This document shows positions 53,958-64,000 of a DNA stretch of 64,000 nucleotides, one piece after another. Each line of letters opens with the position of its first letter. Within the stretch, counting starts at the first letter, position 1. The position numbers were made by a program, and so were the translations under genes. This DNA is from Ascoidea asiatica (lineage: Eukaryota; Ascomycota; Saccharomycetes; Ascoideales; Ascoideaceae), in contig BCKQ01000001.1 of assembly GCA_001600695.1 (NCBI GenBank), forward strand, positions 127,916 to 191,915, written 5' to 3'. The notes under the pieces were generated by a model that searched no databases, was not told where the DNA came from, and saw only the letters and a list, made by a program, of their open reading frames with translations.

Positions 53958-54299
53958 TTACGTTTCCAGCTCCAATGTATTTGATACCGATTCAAACCAC
54001 CGTTTAGCGAACGATTCTGAAATATTCATAAAAAGATTCTCAAAAGAATCAAAAAATTCACACTCAACACTTTTAACATCTTTGTTTATATTATCATCTA
54101 TGTTGAGGGCAGACCATCCCGAATCACTTAAAAAAACATTATAATTTTTTCCTTCGAAAGTTCTAACAAGAATCCAACTTTGAGAATCATTTAAGCTTTC
54201 ATCCTTCAAGCAACTTGAATTGGAGTCTAATTCAAATCTTTCAAAAAATGATTTATATTCTTTGATAATTTGTTTCAATTCGGCTACCGTATTTAACAT
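53958..54299 (-). CDS. Small GSKIP-domain-like protein, 113 residues
   Basis: Helical N-terminus (ELKQIIKEYKSFFERF) followed by a compact alpha/beta segment: WILVRTFEGKNYNVFLSDSGWSAL, then CEFFDSFENLFMNISESFAKRWFESVSNTLE. The order strand, LS-x-SG turn, EsfEnLl helix and KR-W/F helix resembles the GSKIP domain (Pfam GSKIP, also at the N-terminus of Clu1/Tif31 proteins). Human GSKIP is of similar size and binds GSK3. I am only moderately sure; a profile search would settle it. Full frame from ATG to stop, convergent with RPL2. Confidence 0.55.
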   Translation of the reverse strand: MLNTVAELKQIIKEYKSFFERFELDSNSSCLKDESLNDSQSWILVRTFEGKNYNVFLSDSGWSALNIDDNINKDVKSVECEFFDSFENLFMNISESFAKRWFESVSNTLELET

Positions 54300-55767
54300 A
54301 TTTGATTGATATCAATTTAACAGTTTAATATTGTTCAACCAAATTCTTATATAATTTTAAATTGAAGCTCAATTATACTTGTACTTTGACTGAATTGTAT
54401 AAATCTAGACCCTTCTGGGGAAATAACTAGTTATCTGTAATTTCTTTCACCGTTCAGTTGTTGAAGCATCGCAACCCAAAAAAAATCAAGGTAGTAAAAT
54501 TATATTAAAATTAAACAAATACAGGAAGTCAAAAAAAAAGAACTATTTTTTAATGAAGAAGTACTTCTTGTAAGGTTCATTTAACGAAAGAACAGTTTGT
54601 TAAGTTTTGCTAGGAATTTTAGTTCACAAAAGAATATAATCAAATACACCTTATTACTGTTTAAAGTAGTGGAAGTAAATATAACCAGGTAAAGTATTTG
54701 ACCATACAAATAGATTATTTGCTTTGAAACAGTTCAATAATAATGAACTTATAGACATGTTTGTATAGACATTTAAAGCAAAAGGTATCAAAATCTAGTA
54801 GATATTAAAAAGAAAAGATTGAAAAGCGTTGCAATTAGTTCAAAAAAAAAAAAATGGATAACGTAATTTTTACATCATTTGAAAATATTAAATAAATTAA
54901 ATAAATTTAAAACTCAAAAGAAGAAAAAATTCAAGTTTTTTAACATTTTGGCTCCATATGATTTTTTTTTTCTTTTCTTATCTTAAAATTATTTTTGAAG
55001 AAAAAGATGGTATATGGGTTTTTAGTACGCTATTATATTTCAATGAATTATAGATTAATTGGATAATTGAATTAAATAGCTAGAAATTCAATTTTTCTGA
55101 AAATCCAACTGAACCTAAAAATATTTAACAAAATATTACAATAATAAGAACTTTTACATATATATGCTTGAATGTAATTGAAAAAAATAATATTTGTTAA
55201 AAAAAAAACTAAATTTTTGTAGATATCATTACCAAAAACTTTTTTAGAAAATTTGTAGTCTAAATTTGGAATTGAATTGAAAAGCTTGTGGGGAAAAAAA
55301 AAATAACTCAAGTCAGAGTATTTTCCATAATCAAACACGTTGATTATATTATAAACTTTTATTGATCGAATCTTGTATCTTTATTTAATAATCTAAATAA
55401 AAAGAAATGNAAATAGAAAAAGAAATGGAAATAGAATCATTATTATAATATTAAGGTTAAGATTAAGATAAATAANGGAGGAAAAAAAGTAATTTTGAAC
55501 AAATCAGAAGACATTCAGCCATTTTTGTTCATTTCTTTTGAATCTTTAGGTTTGTGTGAATTTTAATAAGATATTGTAAATGGAATAACATGAAAGTAAT
55601 TGATCCAAAAGTATAGGACGTTATTAAATCAGATGTTAATTGGAACTGTTTTTGATGGTGAAATAATGATATAAAAGGAAGGTGGAATTTCCTTGAAATA
55701 TGAAATAAGAACTGCTGGTTATTTCTTTCAATAATAGTATAACAATTAAATAGTAAAAACTTTCAAG
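54300..55767. other. Intergenic region with inner end of right repeat arm
   Basis: Unique AT-rich DNA to about 55115, then repeat-arm DNA including the promoter of copy 2. Two ambiguous bases (55410 and 55476) fall in the arm. Confidence 0.6.
55072..55338 (-). other. 88-codon frame in the repeat arm, conserved in part
   Basis: GTG-initiated frame upstream of copy 2 and pointing away from it; aromatic- and Asn-rich (FDYGKYSDLSYFFFPHKLF). The left arm holds the same frame with mostly conservative changes (KK to KR, ND to NE) but stops earlier. There is no ATG, so it may be a gene remnant or chance. Confidence 0.3.
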
Positions 55768-56530
55768 ATGCAATTCAAATTTATTTTCTCTTCATTAGCT
55801 TTAGTCTTATCAGTCTCCAAAGGAGCAGTTATTTCAGATCTTCCTCTTGGTAATAATACAGTGGATGTTTCTTATTTCAATGATATTGCTGGTGCTTCGA
55901 ATAGCAGTAATGCTCTTATTGATACTATTGTCAGTGCAATTTTCGAGGCAGCTGCTAGTCAACAATCATTTATCCATCAAAATGACATTTCTACAGCCAC
56001 CACTCCTACAGTTACTGCTGCCACGAAAGTCGCTGCAATAATGCCAACCACTCTCATTACGACCACTACAACAGCAGGGGATGTCTATAAAGCAGCAGGA
56101 TTTGGAAGTGAGATAGCAGATGGACTCGGAGACATTGCCACAGACTTGAATATCAACTTGGGAAACTTCTCTCTTCCAACAGCAGTGGCAGATGCAGCAG
56201 AGGCAGCAGAAGTTGTTTCGACAGTGGCAGCAGCAGTGGCAGGAATCTCAACTCTCGCTGGACAACCTCAGATTGGCCTGGTAGCCACAGCAGTGGCCAG
56301 TGTTGCAGGCATTATTGGGACCTTGCTCAGCTGATAGTGTTTCACGTTCCTTGTCTGGCTTCCATTTTGTGCTTCTCTTCTTTGAAATTTTTTTCTCTTT
56401 ATTTTTTTATTTCCTTTAATCTTTTCAATAAACAATGTTTTTATTTCTTTTGACAACAAAAACACAAAAACATAAAAACATTAAAGTTAATATGCCATCC
56501 ACAAACCTGGTCACAAAAATACTAATATCT
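55116..56530. repeat. Right arm of the 1.4-kb inverted repeat
   Basis: Inverted copy of 35693-37110; the arms are separated by about 18 kb and point toward each other. See the left arm for identity details. N bases at 55410 and 55476 lie at positions that are ordinary bases in the left arm. Confidence 0.9.
55768..56334 (+). CDS. Secreted Ala-rich hydrophobic protein, 188 residues (copy 2)
   Basis: Amino-acid sequence identical to copy 1 (35890-36456) with one synonymous Thr codon difference that I could find. It has the same signal peptide, Thr-rich middle and small-residue hydrophobic C-terminal half. The promoter is also shared, with a TATAAAAG box at 55671, so both copies are likely expressed together. 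The function is unknown; candidates by style are a cell-surface or membrane-active secreted protein. Confidence 0.85.
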   Translation: MQFKFIFSSLALVLSVSKGAVISDLPLGNNTVDVSYFNDIAGASNSSNALIDTIVSAIFEAAASQQSFIHQNDISTATTPTVTAATKVAAIMPTTLITTTTTAGDVYKAAGFGSEIADGLGDIATDLNINLGNFSLPTAVADAAEAAEVVSTVAAAVAGISTLAGQPQIGLVATAVASVAGIIGTLLS

Positions 56531-57501
56531 GTTCGCCAATTCAACGGTGCTCCTTACATTTTCAGCACTTCTCCTAAACAAGTAACTTTAACGTTTATAT
56601 TCATCAAACTAAACTAAAGCAATGTTTGGTGATTTCATTTAATTCAATTCAAGCATGTTTTTGATAAATAACTTAATAAATGAATATATTTTGAAGAAAA
56701 TATTGTTCTTCGATGACTGTAAATTTCAAAAATTAAGGCTACGTTTCTTCTTGGCAAAACAAAAGATAACATTAAATAATTATATCCTGGGTTGTTTCAT
56801 AAGCTAATTCCTTGTTGGATAACTAGTGTCTAAGACAAATAATTGAAACGACTTTGGAATTGAAATTTTTAAATATTAATGTGCATTATTGTAAACAAAT
56901 AAAATTTGTTAAAAAAAAATTATTATGGGTGGTTCGAAATTTCGAAAAATAATAAAAAAAATAATATATAGATATAAAGACTAATAATATATGAGATTCT
57001 AAAAAGCATTGAAAAAAATATAATTGATTTATTGAGTTTTTTTTAATTACTAAAATCTCATAAAAAAACTTTTTATCAAAATTAACAAAAAACTATGAAT
57101 GAAGCAATTTAATATGCAAAATATAAAATAATTAAACTGTAAATCTAAATTAAAAAAATAAAAAGTAGTATTTTTGAATTAATAGAAGAAAAAAAAGTAA
57201 AATTTCTTTCACTTTTAAACCTGGCTAAAATATAAATCATCAACGAAAAATTGAAAGAAGAGAAATTAAAAATCGTAAATGAATGAAATTTATGGATCTT
57301 ATTGACAAAAAGAATAAAAATCAATGAACTTTTAAGAGTTATTTTTTAAAACTTTCTGAGATAAAAGAATTAACATAATTCCAAATTTAAAATGAAAGGA
57401 AGTATTATTGAATAAAAAAAAATTAGTGAAAAAAAGGCAAACTTATCTGTTTAAAGTAATAACATTCTTATTATTGACGTATCTTTAAACGAATCATGAA
57501 A
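56335..57501. other. 3' flank of copy 2 and MNN4 3' flank
   Basis: Repeat arm ends at 56530. The rest is AT-rich, without GC island, tRNA or frame that looks coding, as expected for a convergent interval. Confidence 0.6.
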
Positions 57502-60500
57502 TCAATTATATTGAAAAATATTCTCTATTATCCAAGGATCTGGCCTTAAGACCTCTTGATTCTCTTTATCATACAAAAATTGATCCATTTCAGTTAAATT
57601 GTAATTATGATATAAAGCATCGTAATTTGTATAAATATCATGATGTCCAACAACTGAGAATAATGATTCTAATTGTTTTTTATGCTTGAGATAATATTTT
57701 TTGTAATGATGGAAATCTTCTTGTACATCTTCACTAAAATAATAACAAAGCTTTGCTAATTTTATTTCTAATGGAGATGTTCTTATTGAATTGGTTTTTA
57801 TCTCCTCATCAGTATAAAGATCAATTGAATCTAAATCTTCTGCTTTCAAAGTAGGTTTCTCATCTCCAACTGTTACCCCTTTTAATAAATCGCTATATTC
57901 TGATAACTTCACTGGACAAACTCCTTTAGAAACCCAATACATTAAGTATTTGAAATATTTATGTTTATGGAAATATCTTCGGTAAAATACATTATCGGTA
58001 TATTCAACAACCATATCTCTTATGAAATTTTTTGGTAAATATACTAATGAATTTTCAAACATTGTTGGAACTAATGGAAAAATTTCATCTTTATTATAAT
58101 AATGATTATTTTTACAATGAATTGCTTTTGTTAAAACATTATTAATCTTAGAATTAAATTGTTTCCTAGTAGCAGCATCTGTTATTTTATCTGCTTGATA
58201 ATCATCAATTTGTACTTTTATTGGACTGAATGTTTTTTCAATTATTTTATTCACAATATCTGCTTTTGAAGATTGTCTTGTATTTTTAATTTCAGAAATA
58301 TATCTTACTCCATTAAAAAATCTATTATAATGTAAACCTTTAAATAATTTGGCTAAATCACCTTCATCATATGTCGATAAAAGTGCAACTTTTATATCCA
58401 AATTATCTTGAGTTCCACCTATAAAATCACTCAATGCAGTTATATCAATATAAACACCTGTTTGAATATCAATTAATCTGGCATCAATATGATTCAAAAA
58501 TTTATTTCTAACATTATTTCTATTAATAAAATTATCATTAACTTCAAAATAGTATCCTTTAAGTCCAAGTTCTGCTTTTGTATCAACAGCAAATTTAGGA
58601 AATATTCCATCTTTTAAATCTTGATCCATATCTGAATAATCATAAATTATAGTATCATTTAATGACTTTGCAAGTTTATAAAGAGATTGAATAGGCATTT
58701 GAACATCTGAATCAGAATCCCAAGGTAACGAAAATCCATTAAAATACCATCCAATATTTGCACCATGATTAACCCATGTTGGAACATCAAATTGTGTACA
58801 TAAATTAAACCATACTCTGATTAATCTATGAATTATAGGCATATGAATTTTTGGATTATTTTTTGTTATTGTTTGAAAAAATCTCCAATCATAGTGATCC
58901 AAAGAATATCCACGAACACTTTGTAAACCGAAATATCTCTTCTCAAGAAAAGGAAATGAGTGTGCTCTTTGATAAAGCAATTCTTGAATATGGTTAATTT
59001 GATCAACATCATAAGTTTGGAAAACTTTGGAATTCGCTTCATCTTCATTGACATCTATAGTGATATCAATTTCAGAAGAAATTTGATCCAATATGATATC
59101 ATTAGTTTCTTCATTTTTTTGTGAATTTTCACTTTCTTCCTTTATTGAATCTTCTGTATTTCCAGTACCAGTCTCTTGAGAAGAATCTTGGTCTATCAAA
59201 ATTTCAGCATCGAAGGATTCCTCTGAAGATTCTTGAAGCATTTCTTTATTGGAATCTTCAGTCAGTTCTTGAACCAAATTTTCATTTTCGTCATTCAGAG
59301 CTTCTTTTTCATTCATATCATTCTCACCATTAAATTCCCGTTTCAAAATCAGTTCGAGATCAAGATCATTATCAACATTTCTTTTAGATTTAGAAGTTTT
59401 CTTTGTTGAATCAGAATTCTCTGTAATTTCGAACTCTGAATCAGATTCTTTTTCAGCTTGCGATTCGATCTGAGCAGCTTCATCTAAAGAGTTATGATGT
59501 CCGTCTAAAGAAAGTTTATCAATTTCTAAATTTTCAAAATTGGTATTTGTAAAATTTTCATTATTTAATCCTAAATCTTTTGTAAAAATACTCAAATTTT
59601 CTAACTCATTTTTGATATTCCAATTGAATTGATCAATATTATAATCTAAAGGTTCAATTTTCTTAATAATATTATTTTTACTATTTTTCAAAATTAAAGG
59701 CTTTATTAATTTGAAATCATAATCTTCATTCAAAATATTTAATTCAATATCCAAATCATCTATTTCATCCAGATTGTTTTCATTGTTTAAGTCTTCATTA
59801 TTTTCCTTGTTTTCATTATTATCATTATCTTGATTTGAAGTAGGGGAATCAGTTATGTAATCTGAAATTGAATAATAATAATTTAACCTTTGAACTTCTT
59901 GAAAAGAGGAAACACCATTAATTAATAACTTATTAACTTCCTTATTAATTTTATTTTTTAAATCATTTTCATTTAAATTCTGGGTTTTAATTTGTTCTCT
60001 TTTAATTAAAATGTTTAAATTTTCGTTTATGTAAATTTTTGATAACTGATCTAAATATGATTTATAGATTATACTTATATTATCTTGATCTTGATTATCA
60101 TCAGATGATAAATTAATTTTATTATCATCAACTTTATAAGTAGGTATTAAAATTGAACTTTTCATATTTGAGTTATCATTTTTTAAAATATTTAAAAACA
60201 AAATTTTTTTTGGAGTTGGAAAAGAAGTTAAACCATAAATAATACTATATAAAGTCCTATAATTCAAACCATCAATACCATTAGTATATTGATCAAATTT
60301 ACCTGATATTTTGAAAGGTAAGTTATAAATATTTTCATCATTATCACTATCCAGATTTGTGAAATCTTGGCAATTTTCTTTCAAAATATCAAAAATATCT
60401 TGCTTTCTTAAATTTTGATCAAGATTCAAAAAATCTTGACAATTCAAAATTTTATCTTTGATGACATCATTATATAAAGGATGAGATTTTAATCTATTTG

Positions 60501-61497
60501 AATAATTTAATAATAAATTCCAATTAAAGGGTAATTTAAATTCTTTTGAAATATATAAAATTTTATTATCTAATTGACTAAAATCTGATTCATTTTCTTG
60601 TTGAATATTATTATTTAAGTAATTATTTAGGATATTTTGATTTAATAAATATAACCAAAAAGAAGGTAATAATCTTTGATCGAATTTATTAAAAGTTTTA
60701 TCAAAATCAGACAAATAATTATTAAATTGATCAAATGGATAAATATTTGAAGATAAAAAAGATCTAATTCTTTGATTTTTTTTGAATATTATGTTAAAAT
60801 AACTTTGTTTTTTAGTTTCAATTAGATATTTTTTGAAATCTTGAGATATTTTATCAAATAAATTTAAATTATCTAAACTATTTAAATTTGATAAAACTGG
60901 CAAATAATTTGAATAATTTAAAATTTCTTTATAATCGAATGAATTTTGATTTATCAAAGAACTGATTGTATCATTTAATTCATTAGTTACTGTTGGATCA
61001 GAATCTTCATTAGCAAAATCAGTAAGATCTATATGTTTGAAATTAAAATCTAAATCAAATTCAAATTTAGGTTTAGCTTCCTTTTCTGGTTTTTTTTCTT
61101 TTTCTGAATCTTCTTTGTCTTGATCAAGTTGTTTTTCTTGTTTATTATCATTTGAAGTTGAGATTGTGTTATCTTTGCTTGCTTCATTTGACTTATCATT
61201 AGTTGAGTCTTGATTCACCTGAGTATTATCTATTTTATTATTATTTGATTTGAAAGTATTTAACATTAAATCATACGAAGATATATCATTTTTAATGAAA
61301 ATATAATTTATAAAGACACTAAAAAAACATATAAATATTAAAAGAATAAATACTTTAACTCTTTTTTTATTCAAATTATAAACACCAAGCCTTTGAAAAC
61401 TAAACTTTGAGAAAATATTGGCTAAATTACAATTTAAATTAAAACTACTTTTTTTAAATTTTCTTAATTTAGAATCAATCAGAACTCTGAGATTCAT
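57502..61497 (-). CDS. MNN4: Mnn4-type LicD protein, regulator of mannosylphosphorylation
   Basis: 1331 residues; S. cerevisiae Mnn4 is 1178. Mnn4 proteins are Golgi type II membrane proteins needed for adding mannosyl-phosphate to cell-wall N-glycans. A short basic cytosolic tail precedes a transmembrane helix at residues 48-68 (VFILLIFICFFSVFINYIFI). A long lumenal region follows with an acidic Ser/Glu/Asp stretch (about 670-830). The LicD domain reads HRLIRVWFNLCTQFDVP, NHGANIGWYFNGFSLPWDSD, DVQMP and, later, HIDARLIDIQTGVYIDITAL, containing the DxD-like motif expected of nucleotidyl/phosphocholine transferase folds. The C-terminal part is well folded and lacks the KKKKEEEE tail of the S. 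cerevisiae protein. Confidence 0.9.
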   Translation of the reverse strand: MNLRVLIDSKLRKFKKSSFNLNCNLANIFSKFSFQRLGVYNLNKKRVKVFILLIFICFFSVFINYIFIKNDISSYDLMLNTFKSNNNKIDNTQVNQDSTNDKSNEASKDNTISTSNDNKQEKQLDQDKEDSEKEKKPEKEAKPKFEFDLDFNFKHIDLTDFANEDSDPTVTNELNDTISSLINQNSFDYKEILNYSNYLPVLSNLNSLDNLNLFDKISQDFKKYLIETKKQSYFNIIFKKNQRIRSFLSSNIYPFDQFNNYLSDFDKTFNKFDQRLLPSFWLYLLNQNILNNYLNNNIQQENESDFSQLDNKILYISKEFKLPFNWNLLLNYSNRLKSHPLYNDVIKDKILNCQDFLNLDQNLRKQDIFDILKENCQDFTNLDSDNDENIYNLPFKISGKFDQYTNGIDGLNYRTLYSIIYGLTSFPTPKKILFLNILKNDNSNMKSSILIPTYKVDDNKINLSSDDNQDQDNISIIYKSYLDQLSKIYINENLNILIKREQIKTQNLNENDLKNKINKEVNKLLINGVSSFQEVQRLNYYYSISDYITDSPTSNQDNDNNENKENNEDLNNENNLDEIDDLDIELNILNEDYDFKLIKPLILKNSKNNIIKKIEPLDYNIDQFNWNIKNELENLSIFTKDLGLNNENFTNTNFENLEIDKLSLDGHHNSLDEAAQIESQAEKESDSEFEITENSDSTKKTSKSKRNVDNDLDLELILKREFNGENDMNEKEALNDENENLVQELTEDSNKEMLQESSEESFDAEILIDQDSSQETGTGNTEDSIKEESENSQKNEETNDIILDQISSEIDITIDVNEDEANSKVFQTYDVDQINHIQELLYQRAHSFPFLEKRYFGLQSVRGYSLDHYDWRFFQTITKNNPKIHMPIIHRLIRVWFNLCTQFDVPTWVNHGANIGWYFNGFSLPWDSDSDVQMPIQSLYKLAKSLNDTIIYDYSDMDQDLKDGIFPKFAVDTKAELGLKGYYFEVNDNFINRNNVRNKFLNHIDARLIDIQTGVYIDITALSDFIGGTQDNLDIKVALLSTYDEGDLAKLFKGLHYNRFFNGVRYISEIKNTRQSSKADIVNKIIEKTFSPIKVQIDDYQADKITDAATRKQFNSKINNVLTKAIHCKNNHYYNKDEIFPLVPTMFENSLVYLPKNFIRDMVVEYTDNVFYRRYFHKHKYFKYLMYWVSKGVCPVKLSEYSDLLKGVTVGDEKPTLKAEDLDSIDLYTDEEIKTNSIRTSPLEIKLAKLCYYFSEDVQEDFHHYKKYYLKHKKQLESLFSVVGHHDIYTNYDALYHNYNLTEMDQFLYDKENQEVLRPDPWIIENIFQYN

Positions 61498-63072
61498 GAT
61501 GAGTAGTCTTACTTTTCGTTTGAGTATTTTGAATGATGATTGAAATTATGAATGATGTGTAACAAATGAATGGAAATTAAATATAAAATTAATATATTTT
61601 TGTAATTAATAACAATAAGATATTTATGAGGAGTAGGATAAATTTAGCGATAGTTGATTGTTCCCCTATATTATTAACCGAGAAAAGTGCATTTAGAGTT
61701 GATCTGTAAAACTTGAAGAGCAGTATTAATATAAAAAAAAGAAAAACAGATGTAGAAAAGAAAAGAAAAGAATATAAACAAGAAGCTAGATAGATATTAA
61801 AAGTGTTTTGGATTTAAAACTTCTAATAAATGTACTTCCTTTTATTAATCATTCGTCTATCATTTATTGTTTATACTAGTTTTCCACCTACTTTTTCAAT
61901 ACTATTTTTACCACTCGTAGTTTTAGAAACAACCTTTATTTTGATTTTCCTTTTTTTCTTCTGTTTTCACTGAAATAGCTTCAAATGCTGACGAATACAG
62001 CACATTGCCTGCGTTTTTACCCATTTCCGATACTTTTTTGCGCGGTTTAGATTTTTGGATCAGTTTCCGCTGTTCCTGCGCTGTGCTTGGCCCTAGCCCT
62101 GGCTTTTAGTAGTGCTTCCGTTGTCCGGATTTTTGTAAAGTGTTTCATTGATAATCCTTGAATTGGAGACTGCTTTTGCCGGGGCTTAATCTGCACGCAA
62201 TACCTCCAATGCTCTCCCCACACCTCCGTCTCCTTTGAGGCTCCATTGAAAAGCTAAGCGCAAAACCAGCTTCAGCGCTGAGTCAGCTGAGCCGGCGTTA
62301 AAGCCTGGATTGACCGGAATTAACCAAATTCAACGTCATGATTGCAGAAGTAAGCAGAATGCCAAGACTTCTGACCGGTTAAATGAAACCCTTTTAATAA
62401 CCATTATTGAAAAGCCCAAAGTGGAAATATGTCTTCTTCCAATACTGGATCTAAAGTTTGAATACAACTTGATATTTTCAGTACTTCTTTAAGTTGGTGA
62501 AATAATGTAAGCGAAAAAAGTTTTTATTAAATGTATATAATGAATGTTACTTTAAAGTGAAATATTAATCTAACTTTTTTCTCTATATCTTTTCTCAGAA
62601 TAAAGTGATAAAAAAACAAATCGAATTAAATATGTAACTTAAAATTTATATAATTATGTAAGTCAATTTTGTAATGTAGAGTGAATGAAATTAAATAATA
62701 AATACTTTTGAAAGTGTCAAAAAAATAGAGAAGAAAATCGAAAACAACAAAAAAATGTATAACAAAAAAAAACTTTGAAAAAAATAAACAGAAGCTAAAC
62801 AATCAGAACAAATGTAAAATTCAAAAGCTAAAAGTTTGAAAAACTAAACCAAAAAATAAATTGTCAATAAATAAAAGAAAATCAGAATACTAAATTATGA
62901 ATAAAATAAAGGATAGATTATAGAAAAGTTTAAATAAAAATATGAAGATTGAAAATTTCAAATAAAAACAAAAAAATAATGAAATTTTATAAATGATACA
63001 AATCTAATTCAATTCATTAAAATATGATTATGCAATTAATAAATAAATAAATAACACTATTGATTAGTAGTA
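61498..63072. other. MNN4 promoter with GC island, plus 3' flank of the edge gene
   Basis: GC island at about 61980-62330; two 60-base rows (62161-62280) hold 63 G/C of 120 by my count. Beyond 62500 the DNA is A-rich 3' flank. The 60-codon frame at 62310-62492 is not convincing. Confidence 0.6.
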
Positions 63073-64000
63073 TTAATTATTACGTTGATTATTATTTTGA
63101 TTATTATAGTTTTCAAGCTGTTGCTGTCTTGCTCTTTCCCTTTCTCTTTCTCTATCTTCTTCTGCTTCATCAGGATTAGCTATAGTTAAATTAAAATTTT
63201 GATCTAAAACTGACTTAAAATCTCCCAAAGTTCCTCTTCTTGGATTTTCATCTTTATCAACAACGTAATTATTTACTTTGATATCCTCTGATTTCTGACT
63301 TATAAATGAATATCTATTCACATCACTGCCAGCACCATTATGATGATGATTTTGATTTTGATTTTGATTATTATTATCAACAGTTTGATCATCAGGAGCG
63401 TATGGATTTGGAACTGAGTAATTTGGATACTCTTGAACCTGAGTCATACTTGGAGTTGCTGAAAAAACTGGAGATGTAGGAGACATTGAGCTTTTTGGAT
63501 ATTTTTTATCTCTTAATTGTTGCTGTTGTTGCTGTTGTTGAGAATTAACATATGTAAGAGAAGATAAATCATCACTACCTGTTGAGCCTATTAAACTATT
63601 ATAATTTTTATTTTTATCTTTTAAGTCTGGATTAAATAAAATATTTTTATCCATTTCACTGATTTCATCAAGTTTTGGAATTTTTTTACCATTATTTAAT
63701 GAGGAATTATGACTAATATAACCTGCATTTCCATTACCAACACCAGAATTAGTGTTTTCAAAAGAGAATTCTGCACCATTTCCATTATTATTACCATTAA
63801 AACTACCATGAGTACTATTTAATTGAGGAGTTTGTCCGCCATAACCATGATAATTACTTCCACTACCACCACCTGGAGATAATGGATTTACAGGATTATA
63901 ACCGGTTCCACTTCTTCCTAAAACCCCAAATTCTTCATTACTATGACTACGTTCATCTCTATTCATAGTAGCTGCAATTGTAGCTAAGTTAATTTCTTTT
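63073..64000 (-). CDS. C-terminal part of a probable membrane sensor (Wsc-like tail), truncated by window edge
   Basis: The frame is open to the right edge (KEINLATIAATMNRDER), so the ATG at 63966 is not necessarily the start; an AACTTAG upstream of it could also be a 3' splice site. The visible about 308 residues are polar, with Gly/Asn/Gln runs (about residues 145-155 Q-run). The end carries ENPRRGTLGDFKSVLDQNFNLTIANPDEAEED. A basic RR-x-S/T-x-G-D/S segment followed by a hydrophobic stretch and NPDE resembles the cytosolic tail of Wsc-family cell-wall sensors. This is a motif-level inference; the membrane segment is outside the window. Confidence 0.5.
   Translation of the reverse strand, partial: KEINLATIAATMNRDERSHSNEEFGVLGRSGTGYNPVNPLSPGGGSGSNYHGYGGQTPQLNSTHGSFNGNNNGNGAEFSFENTNSGVGNGNAGYISHNSSLNNGKKIPKLDEISEMDKNILFNPDLKDKNKNYNSLIGSTGSDDLSSLTYVNSQQQQQQQQLRDKKYPKSSMSPTSPVFSATPSMTQVQEYPNYSVPNPYAPDDQTVDNNNQNQNQNHHHNGAGSDVNRYSFISQKSEDIKVNNYVVDKDENPRRGTLGDFKSVLDQNFNLTIANPDEAEEDRERERERARQQQLENYNNQNNNQRNN

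Noticed and set aside
53830-54144. 104-codon plus-strand frame
   Set aside because: Antisense shadow of the GSKIP-like gene, which has the better protein pattern.
62310-62492. 60-codon frame in the MNN4 upstream region
   Set aside because: Short, spans the edge of a GC island, no protein features.

Overview
The window is nuclear DNA of an ascomycete budding yeast (Saccharomycotina) with an extremely AT-rich genome. Coding DNA is dominated by TTA, AAT, GAT and AAA codons and by Asn/Asp/Ser runs, and introns have yeast-type GTATGT or GTACGT donors and TACTAAC branch points. Intron density is higher than in Saccharomyces: NTF2, RPL8, RPL2, QCR6 and a fumarate reductase gene are all split here. 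Ribosomal-protein promoters carry Tbf1- and Cbf1-type sites as in Candida albicans. Two AA9 lytic polysaccharide monooxygenase genes are unusual for a yeast. I could not name the species, and CTG codons are too rare at conserved positions to tell which nuclear code is used.

Layout. 1-6.1 kb: SEC16, cut by the left edge. 6.6-17.8 kb: an SPX-RING protein, the eisosome protein PIL1, HAT1, a KSS1/FUS3-type MAP kinase, an unrecognised gene, UBX4 and NTF2 (three exons). 18.2-26.4 kb: DMA1-type FHA-RING ligase, RPL8, a BUL1-type arrestin adaptor, an unrecognised two-helix membrane protein and the U6 snRNA gene. 26.6-34.9 kb: ULA1 (NEDD8 E1 regulatory subunit), an aldo-keto reductase, a small secreted protein and a fumarate reductase fused to cytochrome b5. 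35.7-56.5 kb: an inverted pair of about 1.4 kb repeats, each carrying the same 188-residue secreted protein. Between the arms lie an unrecognised basic protein, DBR1, a two-RRM protein, QCR6, two AA9 LPMO genes in gene-poor DNA, RPL2 and a GSKIP-like protein. 57.5-64 kb: MNN4-type LicD protein, then the C-terminal part of a probable membrane protein cut by the right edge.

The genes are independent yeast transcription units with no operon-like clustering. Most are housekeeping: ER exit, ubiquitin and NEDD8 pathways, ribosome, splicing and lariat turnover, respiration. The accessory material is secreted (AA9 pair, the duplicated 188-residue protein, the 167-residue protein) and lies in or near long intergenic stretches.

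Two larger patterns stand out. First, short GC-rich islands sit about 200-800 bp upstream of most housekeeping genes, while convergent intergenic regions and the secreted-protein genes lack them. Second, the inverted repeat keeps near-identity over its gene but decays toward its inner edge, which suggests gene conversion and possible inversion of the 18 kb between the arms.
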